A program made the position numbers and the translations under genes. This document shows, in pieces, positions 16,443 through 25,050 of a DNA stretch of 33,968 nt; the first letter of the stretch is position 1, and the number at the start of each line of letters is the position of its first letter. Source of the stretch: an uncultured Gimesia sp. (GTDB taxonomy: Bacteria > Planctomycetota > Planctomycetia > Planctomycetales > Planctomycetaceae); assembly GCF_937910335.1 (NCBI RefSeq), contig NZ_CALEMX010000224.1, positions 1 through 33,968 on the forward strand, written 5' to 3'. Under the pieces are notes generated by a model. That model saw only the letters and a list, made by a program, of their open reading frames with translations, was not told where the DNA came from and did no database searches.

Positions 16443-19025
16443 TTAATCACGGTCAGCTTCGATCACTTCCCGCGGGAGCAATAATTCTTTTGCATTCCGC
16501 GCGAAATAGGGAGGCACAGTCAGCAGGCGAATTGCCCCGGATGCGTGATTTACCTTCCATAGTTTTCCATCGCTTCCTGCAGGAACTGGCAAGCTGTAGA
16601 ATCCCGCCTTTCGATTCTGTAACGTAAACTGCTCCTGGCCTTCCGGATCAAGTATGCTTCCGGTTCCTCCTCCATGTAAGCCGATGCGTTTGGTTCCTTC
16701 AGGGACATAAAAATAAAGTGACCAGCGACCTGAAGTAGCTATGGGTTGTTCCAAGCTGGATCTCATCACCATGGTCCTGTTTTGTTTCCATTGTACGCTC
16801 GTGCGATCGCCACCATCAGAAACAGTAATGCGATACATGCCCGGTTCCTGTATTGCCAGCCGCACAGTTCGTGGTTTCCCATCGGGGGGAACAGATTGAT
16901 CTTTGGTGATGAATGTTTCTCGGTCCCCTGTCTGGCTGGCGCCACCGATTTTCCAAACTTCGATCTTTACATTACCACGGTCACGGTAATGGGCAATCAA
17001 TCCGCCGGTGATTTGCAGTTCAACCGGAGTTGAAGGTGTCGAAACATACGTGTGAAAAGTTTGCGTCCCGCGACCACTGGAAAGGATTCCCGGTTTCACT
17101 TCCGCAAGGTTGAGTGAATTCACTGGCACCAGATCTTCACTGAAAGTAACTGGTTTAAAATCGAGTTCCGTCAAAGGATAGGCGGCAATTCCTGCTTTCA
17201 GAAAATCCTGCAATTCACTCTTCGAAAAGGGGGTACTCTCTTTCCAGGCGTTCTTTGCTTCGGGTACTGTCCAACGTGCATTTTCGGGAATACTCACACT
17301 TTTATCACGATTCACAGCGTCACGATAAACGGCTTTACTGTGTACGAGCATCGATTCACGCATGCGATAGGCGTGCCGAATCATTTGCTCGAATGCCTTT
17401 TGCCTCGGTTCACCTTTTGCTTGTCGATACTGCTCATAGAGATCCACGTAACGACAATACAGAGTCAGATCATCCAGTCGTACGTGAACTTCAGGCGACT
17501 TTGCCAGTTGTTTTGCTGCGGCCAAAGCTCGAAACATGCGACCGTACTGATCACTGACTACCAGATGAGAATGCGATCCATCAAGTTGCCTGTAGAATTC
17601 CGCCATGTGAGATTTGGCTTTGCCAAAACAGAGCTTCAAAAATTCGTCAGTCAACTTGTCGGTTTGTTGAATTTCGTCAAGGTTCCACATCATACGGGAG
17701 GCCAGGAAATACCCTAATCCATTTGGACCCCAGTTGTCGCTCGATTCAGCGGTTAGATATTGAGCACCCTGTTTGTGGAATTTGGGAAGCGTCCTTTTAA
17801 GATACTCAATGTTGCTCCCGCGCGCTTTGCCCGGCAGGTCATTATCCCAGGGATAAACGCTGTAATATTCACGGATACCAATTTTTGCCCCCTGTGTAGA
17901 CCAGCCTGTGATAATTTCATCAAGAGTATAACCTCCTCGCAGGAAACCGGTCGCTACGCTGATGATCACATTCGGGTGTACCTTGCCAGTGGGGGGAGGC
18001 GAATGGTAGGCATAGGCATACATGCCGACATACTTCTGACGCATTTTGCCATCTGATTGCGGTTTGTTAACTGCATCCGCGACACGATTCGCCAGGAATA
18101 AAGCACGATCACTGATACTACCCATTTTCTGACAGGCTTCACATTCACACCAGCCACCGCCATCACTGGGATCGAGTGAAATACTGTCCGCATCCTCATT
18201 CTCTTCAAAGTAACGGAGCGCCGATTGCTCGATCAGTTCCTGTACCTGGAGATTGCTGGTACAGAGTTTGGCATAGGGGCTAATTTTGCGACTGCCTTTT
18301 ACTAACGCATAGAATTCCGGATGGGTATCAAAGGCGGCCTGATTACTGCGAATGAAACCACCATAGGAGTGCCCGGTTTTTAATACCATGCCCGATGTCG
18401 CACGGTTGCGGGCACACCATCGCTGATAGGGCGCTTTCGCATAGTCCCAGGGACCATACCCATACCAGATCATCCGGTTCTGATAATCCGGTGATTCTGT
18501 GACATTAATATTGACCTTCAAATGATTCTGGCGTGGAATGACCTCCCAATGCGGTCCGGGAAAGTACTGTCGATATCCGACACGGTAAAGAAAATCCCAA
18601 ACGGCATGCTCAACTGCCAGTTCTGTCATGCCGAGCAAGTAAACACCGTCTGCATGGGAGCGAATGAGATACTTCTCGCGTTCTTTAATTTGTGGGTTAC
18701 TCCATTCGCTTTGATTGACGGCTCGTTGTTCCGGGAAATCAGAAACCAGACCAACAGTCAGGCCCTGTAAGCCGTTTCCGGTTTCGACCGAAAAGGGGGC
18801 GTTACTGATCTTCGTAAGGTAATGGGCAAGATCTTTGGCTGCTGTTTGCGTTCGTTCAGAAGCCTGTTTCGAGACCACTACCGAAACCCTGGCTTTGCCA
18901 GCTTGCGCGATCTGACAGGGAGCCAGTTCAAGTTCCGTTCCGAGAAGAGAACAGGGCAAGCAGGCCAGGCAGAGAAAGGGAATCAATTGCAGCTGAGAGC
19001 GTATGACATTCAAATAATGAATCAT
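16443..19025 (-). CDS. large secreted DUF4838 protein, glycoside-hydrolase-like
   Basis: 860 residues. The hydrophobic N-terminus (LQLIPFLCLACLPCSLLG) is a signal peptide, possibly lipoprotein-like. Residues ~50-170 are the alpha-glucuronidase-N-like domain (AAKDLAHYLTKIS, AVWDFLYRVGYRQYFPG). The DUF4838 core has TGHSYGG (217-223), HPEFYALV, LCTSN (254-258), SDGG (287-290) and CECEAC (293-298), the same set as the 624-residue paralogue. The extra ~230 residues at the C-terminus look like beta-sandwich or carbohydrate-binding domains (TFHTYVSTPSTPVELQITGG, WSLYFYVPEGTKRIGLHGGG). It is likely an extracellular polysaccharide-active enzyme; specificity unknown. Located 65 nt after the glycosidase-like gene at 19091-20905. 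Confidence 0.88.
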   Translation of the reverse strand: MIHYLNVIRSQLQLIPFLCLACLPCSLLGTELELAPCQIAQAGKARVSVVVSKQASERTQTAAKDLAHYLTKISNAPFSVETGNGLQGLTVGLVSDFPEQRAVNQSEWSNPQIKEREKYLIRSHADGVYLLGMTELAVEHAVWDFLYRVGYRQYFPGPHWEVIPRQNHLKVNINVTESPDYQNRMIWYGYGPWDYAKAPYQRWCARNRATSGMVLKTGHSYGGFIRSNQAAFDTHPEFYALVKGSRKISPYAKLCTSNLQVQELIEQSALRYFEENEDADSISLDPSDGGGWCECEACQKMGSISDRALFLANRVADAVNKPQSDGKMRQKYVGMYAYAYHSPPPTGKVHPNVIISVATGFLRGGYTLDEIITGWSTQGAKIGIREYYSVYPWDNDLPGKARGSNIEYLKRTLPKFHKQGAQYLTAESSDNWGPNGLGYFLASRMMWNLDEIQQTDKLTDEFLKLCFGKAKSHMAEFYRQLDGSHSHLVVSDQYGRMFRALAAAKQLAKSPEVHVRLDDLTLYCRYVDLYEQYRQAKGEPRQKAFEQMIRHAYRMRESMLVHSKAVYRDAVNRDKSVSIPENARWTVPEAKNAWKESTPFSKSELQDFLKAGIAAYPLTELDFKPVTFSEDLVPVNSLNLAEVKPGILSSGRGTQTFHTYVSTPSTPVELQITGGLIAHYRDRGNVKIEVWKIGGASQTGDRETFITKDQSVPPDGKPRTVRLAIQEPGMYRITVSDGGDRTSVQWKQNRTMVMRSSLEQPIATSGRWSLYFYVPEGTKRIGLHGGGTGSILDPEGQEQFTLQNRKAGFYSLPVPAGSDGKLWKVNHASGAIRLLTVPPYFARNAKELLLPREVIEADRD

Positions 19026-19090
19026 GGGAGAAAATGACCCTTTACAAATCGGCGTTCCATTTAAAGCGACTGTTTTCGTGCTGTGATAAA

Positions 19091-20905
19091 TTATTTATCC
19101 GGATCGATTTCCGAGCTGAGTGCAGTGCCGATGCCCGTTCTTCCGTAACCGTTGCCACAGTAAAACATACGCAGGCGATTGTTTTCACGAATGATGGATG
19201 GATACTCGACCATCTGACTGTCCCATCCACTCTTAGATGGTTCGAGCTGCAGATTCTCACCATACAACGCACCGCGCGTCCAGAAAATGCCGTCATCCGA
19301 TTCGGCGTAGCAGATACAATAATAACCCCATCGCGAACCGATGGCCGAATACCACATCTGAAACGTGCCATCCTCTCGTTGCAACACAACCGGCCCCGCA
19401 ACGCCCACATTTTCATAATCACGATTCGGATCGCGCTGCAAAATCGTGCCCCGTTTTTTCCAATGGATACCATCATCGGAAACCGCCAGGCAGATTGTTT
19501 TCTGCTGGTTGAGTAAATGTGGCTTGCCAATCGTAGGGCAACCCGTGTAATAAAATCGCCATTCGGAAACTCCGTCAGCGCGCGTTACCTGTATCACCGA
19601 GCCCCCAGCGATACCAATCGCATCCGGGCTACCGGCCTCACCACTGGGTGCCAGCACTGGTGTTTCCGCATGACGCTTCCAGTTTTGACCATCGTCGCTG
19701 ATTGCCAGGCCGATGCCGGGAAAGGCACTCAAGCCGGAACCTTTGCCACAGTTCCCCGTGTAGTAAAGATGCAGTCGATCGGATTTTGTCTGAACCACGT
19801 GCGGTAATACACACCAGCGCGCATCGAAGGAGCCTGGCTTACCGACATCCAACATCGGACCTTGTCGGCTCCATTGATTCAGATCATCAATGGCAGCCGT
19901 CGCCAAACCGATCCGATGTACCGAGCGGTCATCGCCACCGGCATAAAAGAGTCGGTACTGATTTTCGTTCCGTATCACCCAGGCATTCATGCAGCGTGTT
20001 GAATCGAAATTCCCGGCGGAGCGGGGTGGCAGGATCGGATTATTTTGATCACGGTCCCATTTAATATGAGATCGCAACTTTGCATATTCTTTCGAATGCG
20101 TGAGCCGCATCTTGATGACTTGTTTTTGTTGGCGATGAATGCCGTACAGCGTGCCGATATCACTCTGGTCCCACGCGATACCCTGACCGGCGAGCGGCGC
20201 TGACAGCGTTTCCACATGTTCCAGAGTTCCGTCTGTTTCAGGAATCCGCAAGACATAGAGCTCACCCCGGTCATGGCCCGTTGTGTAGAGCAGCCCATTC
20301 GGCCCCCACGCACCGCCGGAATTGCTGTTGGGTAAAAACCGTTTTAGCACGGTATCGGGAAACGTCCAGGTTCTCTCCGGTTTCCAATCGTCACTATAAC
20401 GAACGAGATAGGTCTTGCGCACATTTTCCAACTCGCCGTAAAACGCAAAGGCGATCCACCATTTTCCCTGCCGTCGATCTATCCAGTTGATGGCGCCTTT
20501 GGTCTCGGGGAATTTGAGCGTTTCCAGATGTTTCAGTTGTTTCGCATCGAAAACCTCCACCGTGTTCTTGAGCGGTTTTTGAGGCCAATTCGAATGTGCA
20601 CAATACAGCTTGCCTGCAATCACCACACCACTATTCAGGTGGCGAATATGTGAGTCTTTCGGCCCCGTCCATGTTTCGAGCAACTTGCCATCCGATTTTT
20701 GAAAACGGGAAATTTCACGACTGGATATGGCGAAGAACGAAGTCTCATCAACGGCAACCCCCTGATGCGCTGTCTTCGCCGAATGGCGTTCAAGCTCACG
20801 AAACCCACGTTGCGACGGTTCGCCTGCGATTCCCCATGGAACAAAGCAGAGCAGCACAAAAAACAAAAGCCAGAGACCAGAGAATTGGCTGTGATTTCTT
20901 TTCAT
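19091..20905 (-). CDS. secreted propeller protein with GH32/43-like C-terminal half
   Basis: 604 residues with a signal peptide (GLWLLFFVLLCFVPWGIAG, cleavage near residue 28). Residues ~40-290 resemble a six/seven-bladed propeller (FAISSREISRFQKSDGKLLE, KLYCAHSNWPQKP, LYTTGHDRGELYVLRIPETDG). Residues ~300-604 contain the repeated 'W..YYTG / aiSDDGxxW' pattern of five-bladed glycosidases (LHLYYTGNCGKG, ISDDGQNWKRH, WRFYYTGCPT, VSDDGIHWKKRG, ESDDGIFWTRG, LRMFYCGNG). Such modules occur in glycosyl hydrolase clans GH32/43/68/130 and in planctomycete sialidase-like proteins. It heads the minus-strand run leading to the large DUF4838 gene and is probably part of the same carbohydrate-processing function. 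Confidence 0.8.
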   Translation of the reverse strand: MKRNHSQFSGLWLLFFVLLCFVPWGIAGEPSQRGFRELERHSAKTAHQGVAVDETSFFAISSREISRFQKSDGKLLETWTGPKDSHIRHLNSGVVIAGKLYCAHSNWPQKPLKNTVEVFDAKQLKHLETLKFPETKGAINWIDRRQGKWWIAFAFYGELENVRKTYLVRYSDDWKPERTWTFPDTVLKRFLPNSNSGGAWGPNGLLYTTGHDRGELYVLRIPETDGTLEHVETLSAPLAGQGIAWDQSDIGTLYGIHRQQKQVIKMRLTHSKEYAKLRSHIKWDRDQNNPILPPRSAGNFDSTRCMNAWVIRNENQYRLFYAGGDDRSVHRIGLATAAIDDLNQWSRQGPMLDVGKPGSFDARWCVLPHVVQTKSDRLHLYYTGNCGKGSGLSAFPGIGLAISDDGQNWKRHAETPVLAPSGEAGSPDAIGIAGGSVIQVTRADGVSEWRFYYTGCPTIGKPHLLNQQKTICLAVSDDGIHWKKRGTILQRDPNRDYENVGVAGPVVLQREDGTFQMWYSAIGSRWGYYCICYAESDDGIFWTRGALYGENLQLEPSKSGWDSQMVEYPSIIRENNRLRMFYCGNGYGRTGIGTALSSEIDPDK

Positions 20906-21028
20906 ATCAATCTCGTGTAATCATGGTTTTGAATTCAGTTTCGAGTAGGTCATTATATCTTGCCCGAAAGGTGAAGTCTAACAGACCGTCAAAAGAAGTA
21001 TGCAGACTGGTTCAGCGATCTTGCAGAA

Positions 21029-21448
21029 CTAGTTCTGTTCGAGACAGGCTTCAATCTGATTCCATAAACCGGGCGATACATCGCACGGGCCGATTGCGGC
21101 GATCTGCTGGATTGCTTCTTCGAATGAAATCGCTTTGGTTTTCGACATGGCACCAGCCACAATCGCCGGCGAGCGGCTCATACCCGCGCTGCAAGCTACC
21201 AGTGTGGGCATCTCAGTCTGAATGAACCGGGCCACAGTCTCAATTGCCGTTGCTAATACCGGCTGATTATTTTCGTCGCCATCGAGCAAAGGCAGACGGC
21301 AGTAGACGATCTCTCGCGGAAAGGAAATCGGCGGTTCTTCCAACGCCAGATCAATGATGGCAGAAATTCCCAGATCCAGCACACCTTTTACGTCGCGTGC
21401 ATCACGCGCATTTCCGATCCAGAGCAATTGGGGAATGACTACGCGCAT
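21029..21448 (-). CDS. dual-specificity-phosphatase-like protein
   Basis: 139 residues from the ATG at 21448 (MRVVIPQLLWIGNARDARD), whose family-like N-terminus fits better than the open frame up to 21502. The P-loop is ACSAGMSRSP with nucleophile C86 and R92, and LLDGDEN (residues 54-60) supplies a candidate general-acid Asp. The overall order (WIGNARDA, IDLALEE, CRLPLLDG, C-X5-R, AI.GA) is that of DSP/tyrosine phosphatases. Oddity: the usual His before the catalytic Cys is Ala, which in related enzymes tunes the Cys pKa. It is probably an active or atypical protein/phosphoester phosphatase; substrate unknown. Confidence 0.8.
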   Translation of the reverse strand: MRVVIPQLLWIGNARDARDVKGVLDLGISAIIDLALEEPPISFPREIVYCRLPLLDGDENNQPVLATAIETVARFIQTEMPTLVACSAGMSRSPAIVAGAMSKTKAISFEEAIQQIAAIGPCDVSPGLWNQIEACLEQN

Positions 21449-21538
21449 GAGTAACATCTCACTCAAATATGATGAGATTCCTGACCGTTTCCTTGATATC
21501 ACATCCCGGATCGTTCTATCAGGAGGACGATTCAGTGA

Positions 21539-21760
21539 TCAGCCACCTGTTCGTCGTTGCGTAAAGGAACTTTTACTGTTGGTCACCACAGGTTTCGCCT
21601 TCGGAACGGCTGCACTCATGATTTGTGATCGCTGGGTAGCCGGCTTCAAGGATGCCTTGGCCGTTTTCTCCTGCGTACGCTTTTTCGCGCTCGCAGCATG
21701 TTTTTCCTTGGCGACTCGTTTTTCCCGTTCCTTCTTTTTCTGCTGTTTATTCTTGGCCAT
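21539..21760 (-). CDS. small, very basic Lys-rich protein
   Basis: 73 residues from the ATG at 21760, which has GGAG 9 nt upstream; the longer open frame to 21847 has no ribosome site. The N-terminal half is a run of Lys/Glu/Arg/Ala (MAKNKQQKKKEREKRVAK, AKKRTQEKTAK) predicted to form one charged helix. The C-terminal half has Ala/Pro/Lys (AAVPKAKPVV). The composition resembles histone-H1-tail or ribosome/nucleoid-associated proteins. A nucleic-acid-binding role is an inference from charge only. It is transcribed away from the region upstream of the NPCBM-type gene. Confidence 0.7.
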   Translation of the reverse strand: MAKNKQQKKKEREKRVAKEKHAASAKKRTQEKTAKASLKPATQRSQIMSAAVPKAKPVVTNSKSSFTQRRTGG

Positions 21761-21807
21761 CTGGCTATTCTCCGGTTTTTGTGTTGTTTTTCTAGGAATA
21801 AAATAAG

Positions 21808-22098
21808 TCAGACCAGCAAATCTGGTCCTTTCAACTGCAATGGGCATGATTCTAACACAGAGCAGAACCCCTGACTAGAAAGGCTTTTGAACTCTATAAT
21901 AACGCCATTTCCCAAAATTTGATAGAATGGATGCAATGGAGAATTCCATGTCAAAAAAAACATCACCCACAACACGCCAACCAGCAACGAAACTTCCCAC
22001 CTGCAAAAGCAGATGCAGAAGACTAAGAATAATGTAATAACAAACCAAAAAAGGCAAGCGATAAAAACAGATTTGAAACAGGACATCGTCCAAGGCAT
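21808..22098 (-). CDS. possible small membrane protein, reading frame uncertain
   Basis: A 96-codon frame (MPWTMSCFKSVFIACLFW...) has two or three very hydrophobic stretches. An overlapping frame at 21875-22093 (72 codons) is also hydrophobic, so the composition of the DNA alone could explain both. No clear ribosome site. The 3' end overlaps the longer open frame of the Lys-rich gene but not its preferred start. Otherwise the 480 bp from 21761 to 22244 contain no supported gene. Confidence 0.25.
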   Translation of the reverse strand: MPWTMSCFKSVFIACLFWFVITLFLVFCICFCRWEVSLLVGVLWVMFFLTWNSPLHPFYQILGNGVIIEFKSLSSQGFCSVLESCPLQLKGPDLLV

Positions 22099-22244
22099 GT
22101 CCTGAATAATTGTCTTAAAAAAGTAGGTTTGTGAAATAGGTTGAAAGAAAGCTTGGAAAGTCAGAACGGTTGACTTACGATAGAAACGGTATACTTTGTT
22201 TATCTTGCACAGACGTTCGACAAAACTCTCAATCGGATTCAGAA

Positions 22245-23393
22245 ATGTTAACTCTTAAAAGTCAGTTTATCGTTCACACGCTTTTTGTTGTCTTGTGTAC
22301 CTTGGTCCTTCACGGTGGGACTCAAGTTCTCCAAGCGTTTCCCCCTGCAGAGAACATCGATTTCTCTGAGAAATACAAGCAACTTTTACAGGAAGCCAAA
22401 TCAACATCTTCCAAAGGATATTTGAAAGAAGTGGCGTTTGACGCGATCGAAACAGGTCAGGCTGCGATCAAGGCAGGCGATTATTCTGCAGCAGTGAAGA
22501 TCGCAACTCTCGCCGTCAAAATTGGGAAATCATCAGGGAATAATCACGCATATACGCTAGCGAATAATTTTAAACAACGCAGTGGTATGTTGGCTCGAGA
22601 ATATCGCAAGGTAGAAAATTTTCATAAAAACCTGCAAAAGGATCCGAAAGACTCAAGGTCGGCATTTTTATATGGAAAGTTTGTCGCCTTAAAGTTGAAT
22701 CACTGGAAAGAGGGACTTGACTGGCTTTCCAAGGGGGATGATGCAGCATATCGAACTCTGGCCGAACAGGAACTTGCAATCTTAAAAGATGATGATTCTC
22801 TGCTGGAGGTTGCCAATGGCTGGTATCAATTAGGTGGCGAAGAGAAAGGTTTGACAAAACAGGAATTGGAACTGCATGCTTATGATTTATATAGTCGAGC
22901 GTGGACTCACTCAATCGAAGCAGATCGAACTACAATTAATGCTAGGTTAAGTGAGATGCCCCTCCGGTATCTAAATCACATGGAAGAACAGGATGTCATT
23001 CGAGGTCCGTGGGCTTTCGGAAAGAATGGTGACGCTGGAAATGGCGGAATATTTACGGTCAATAAGATTGAGTTCCCCAATGGTCTTGGGTTAGTTCCAC
23101 AAAGTAGAGGTTTAGCGGCGCGCGTGCGTTACCAACTGGACGGTCAATACAAAACTTTTGTGACCGGCATGGCCCTCATGGACCATTCATATCAATATCT
23201 CAGTACAATTACATTTACAGTATTGGGAGATGACAGAGTTCTCTGGAAATCACCACCCATCCGAGGTCGAGGGGACGCGGTATTCTGTAATGTTTCTGTC
23301 AAGAACATTAAAAGACTGGAAATTCGAACGGAAACGCCAGGGCGTAATCTGGGAGGACATGCCGTCTGGCTTGATCCACTTGTATTGAAATGA
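22245..23393 (+). CDS. secreted protein with NPCBM-type C-terminal domain
   Basis: 382 residues from the ATG at 22245, chosen because it starts a Sec signal peptide (FIVHTLFVVLCTLVLHGG, cleavage near residue 32 after LQA); the frame opens 25 codons earlier. Residues ~40-240 are helical and TPR-like (AIETGQAAIKAGDYSAAVKIA, WYQLGGEEKGL). From ~255 the NPCBM fold is recognisable: GLGLVPQSRG, VRYQLDGQYKTFVTGMALMD, ITFTVLGDDRVLWKSPPI, IKRLEIRTETPG and a closing WLDPLV. NPCBM domains bind carbohydrate in other proteins. The role here is unknown; planctomycetes have many such secreted multidomain proteins. Confidence 0.82.
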   Translation: MLTLKSQFIVHTLFVVLCTLVLHGGTQVLQAFPPAENIDFSEKYKQLLQEAKSTSSKGYLKEVAFDAIETGQAAIKAGDYSAAVKIATLAVKIGKSSGNNHAYTLANNFKQRSGMLAREYRKVENFHKNLQKDPKDSRSAFLYGKFVALKLNHWKEGLDWLSKGDDAAYRTLAEQELAILKDDDSLLEVANGWYQLGGEEKGLTKQELELHAYDLYSRAWTHSIEADRTTINARLSEMPLRYLNHMEEQDVIRGPWAFGKNGDAGNGGIFTVNKIEFPNGLGLVPQSRGLAARVRYQLDGQYKTFVTGMALMDHSYQYLSTITFTVLGDDRVLWKSPPIRGRGDAVFCNVSVKNIKRLEIRTETPGRNLGGHAVWLDPLVLK

Positions 23394-23437
23394 AATGAAT
23401 TCATATATGATAAGCATTATAGAGAGGGAGAAAAATC

Positions 23438-23620
23438 ATGCAGGAAGAAGCCAAGTATATTTGTGATTCCTGTGGCGAAGAAATCGTCGTTCCCATTGAT
23501 GTGACCGAAGGCAAAGAACAGGAGTATGTCGAAGACTGTCCCGTCTGTTGCCATCCGATTGTCATCCACGTGCATGTCGAACCCGATGGATCGGCGCAGA
23601 TACGAGCCGAGGAAGAATAG
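23438..23620 (+). CDS. CPXCG-motif Cys-rich small protein
   Basis: 60 residues with two Cys pairs: CDSCGEE (residues 9-15) and CPVCCHP (34-40), the layout of the CPXCG family of small metal-binding proteins (PF14255 type). Here the last Gly of CPXCG is Cys, giving a CPVCC site. The tail is acidic (AQIRAEEE). Probably binds zinc; function unknown. GAGAGGGAG lies about 6-14 nt upstream of the ATG. Confidence 0.85.
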   Translation: MQEEAKYICDSCGEEIVVPIDVTEGKEQEYVEDCPVCCHPIVIHVHVEPDGSAQIRAEEE

Positions 23621-23645
23621 CCAGGTTCAAGCGCGCATCGCACGT

Positions 23646-23861
23646 TTATTCTTCAACAGGGCCGATGAATTCGAATCGCGGCACTTCGCGTCCGTCGATG
23701 TTGACCGATTCCATAAACATCCCTTTCGGCCGCACCCACAGACCGCGCTCACCATAGTCCTGACGATAGACGACCATTTCTTCTTCTGTCTCACTGTGGC
23801 GCGCAATCTCGATCACAATATAATCATTGCCTTTATAATGGCGATAACGACCTGGTTTCAT
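23646..23861 (-). CDS. DUF1653 domain protein
   Basis: 71 residues that match the whole DUF1653 pattern: GRYRHYKGNDYIVIEIARHSET at the start, then MVVYRQDYGERGLWVRP, MFMESV and a final PRFEFIG. Uncharacterised small all-beta family, widespread in bacteria. Its ATG overlaps the TGA of the upstream DUF2293 gene by 4 bp, so translation is coupled. Confidence 0.92.
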   Translation of the reverse strand: MKPGRYRHYKGNDYIVIEIARHSETEEEMVVYRQDYGERGLWVRPKGMFMESVNIDGREVPRFEFIGPVEE

Positions 23862-24562
23862 GGGAGTTCTCTTTCTATCGCTGTTTTAGTAGCGGTTTCA
23901 GTCAATGCCCGCTGCAGTGGACAACCAGCGGCCGCGGTTACGCTGGTTCGATACTGATTTAATAGTTCTTTAGACCGCTGGGCGAGCATCCGCCGCACTT
24001 CCCGCCGTTTGCCTTTGACGCGAGGAATCGTCATTGAATCGTAGGCCGTTGTCTGATGTCGCATCCAGGCAATGACGGCGGCTTCCGCCCGTTGTTCTAC
24101 AGGAATCCGTTTGGTTCGCGCCACCGTACCACTGCCCACCGGCGTCGCATGTGTGGTAATCGCATGCGACATCTGCTCTGCCAGTGCTTGATGCGCGGGA
24201 TGAAAATCCAGAAAAGCGAGAACGGAACGATAGAAGTCATCCACGTACTCGGTTTGCGTTTTCTCACGCCGCCGTGCATCTGCTGCCTTGCGTTTGGCAT
24301 ACGCGTCCGTTGATCGCTCGGCTGTCAACTCTTCGCGAAGCCGTTCAATCGTATTCGTAGGCGCCCAGACCCCTTTGGAAAAGAGACGTCTTCCTTTTTT
24401 CTCCTGCACGATCCAGAATTCACCCACCGCCTTCACTCGCCGCGTCAAACCCGCATCGCCCGGAGGCAGTAACTCCCAGCCGGCAGGAACAGAATGCACG
24501 GATCCATCAGCAGCTTGTACCGTGTCTGGTGTAGGCCCCGGTGAGAAAGTTGAAGCGTTCAT
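23858..24562 (-). CDS. DUF2293 domain protein
   Basis: 234 residues from the ATG at 24562 (a GTG one codon upstream is also open). The C-terminal 90 residues carry the DUF2293 pattern: QRAEAAVIAWMRHQTTAYD, MTIPRVKGKRREVRRMLAQRS and LLNQYR. The N-terminal ~70 residues resemble a small beta domain (GWELLPPGDAGLTRRV, EFWIVQEKKGRRLFSKGVWAP). A basic helix in the middle (KRKAADARRREK) may bind nucleic acid; this is inference only. Translationally coupled to the DUF1653 gene. The pair converges on the CPXCG gene with 25 bp between stops. Confidence 0.88.
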   Translation of the reverse strand: MNASTFSPGPTPDTVQAADGSVHSVPAGWELLPPGDAGLTRRVKAVGEFWIVQEKKGRRLFSKGVWAPTNTIERLREELTAERSTDAYAKRKAADARRREKTQTEYVDDFYRSVLAFLDFHPAHQALAEQMSHAITTHATPVGSGTVARTKRIPVEQRAEAAVIAWMRHQTTAYDSMTIPRVKGKRREVRRMLAQRSKELLNQYRTSVTAAAGCPLQRALTETATKTAIERELP

Positions 24563-24839
24563 CACGTGTTAAATTTCTTTCAAAAATATCAGTAGTACGG
24601 GAGCGTTGTTATTTGAGGAATCATGAGACGACAATCATATGGGTAAACTGCTGATTGTTATTAACAAGAATGTGGATGTCTGACAACCCTCCTAATTGAT
24701 CTACCATTGGTTCGTGATCATCTATGGTTTAGCCTTGATTAGTCCAGAATATATTTGACCCGTAGAGGGGTAATGGGTTACCGTTAACTTTTCAACGATC
24801 TTGCATCGAACTTACTTCTGTTACATTGGGAATAGACTT

Positions 24840-25046
24840 ATGCTGCGTTACTTTCTGGCATCCAACTTTTGGCTCCTCTTCATTCTGATTATGTTATTGG
24901 CGCAAGGTAATAACAATTCCTACACGGCGCGGTATACGATCTTTGGGTATGGTATGATTCCCGCGACTTTGTTTTGGTTCGTGATTTGTGTCGCATTAGT
25001 TGCTTTGCTTGTCTGCTTGAGTAACTGGAAAAAGGGAGAAAGATGA
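24840..25046 (+). CDS. small two-helix membrane protein
   Basis: 68 residues from the ATG at 24840 with GGGA about 8 nt upstream; the frame extends 13 codons further but without a ribosome site. Two hydrophobic segments are visible: FWLLFILIMLLAQG (about residues 8-21) and MIPATLFWFVICVALVALLVCL (about 38-59), ending in a basic WKKGER. Family unknown. It ends 4 nt before the AAA ATPase ATG and was probably made to work with it. Confidence 0.65.
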   Translation: MLRYFLASNFWLLFILIMLLAQGNNNSYTARYTIFGYGMIPATLFWFVICVALVALLVCLSNWKKGER

Positions 25047-25050
25047 AGTA

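Noticed and set aside
24769-24782. GGTAA-TGGG-TTACC inverted repeat upstream of the small membrane/AAA genes
   Set aside because: Only a 5-bp stem; common by chance and not tied to a promoter that I can see.
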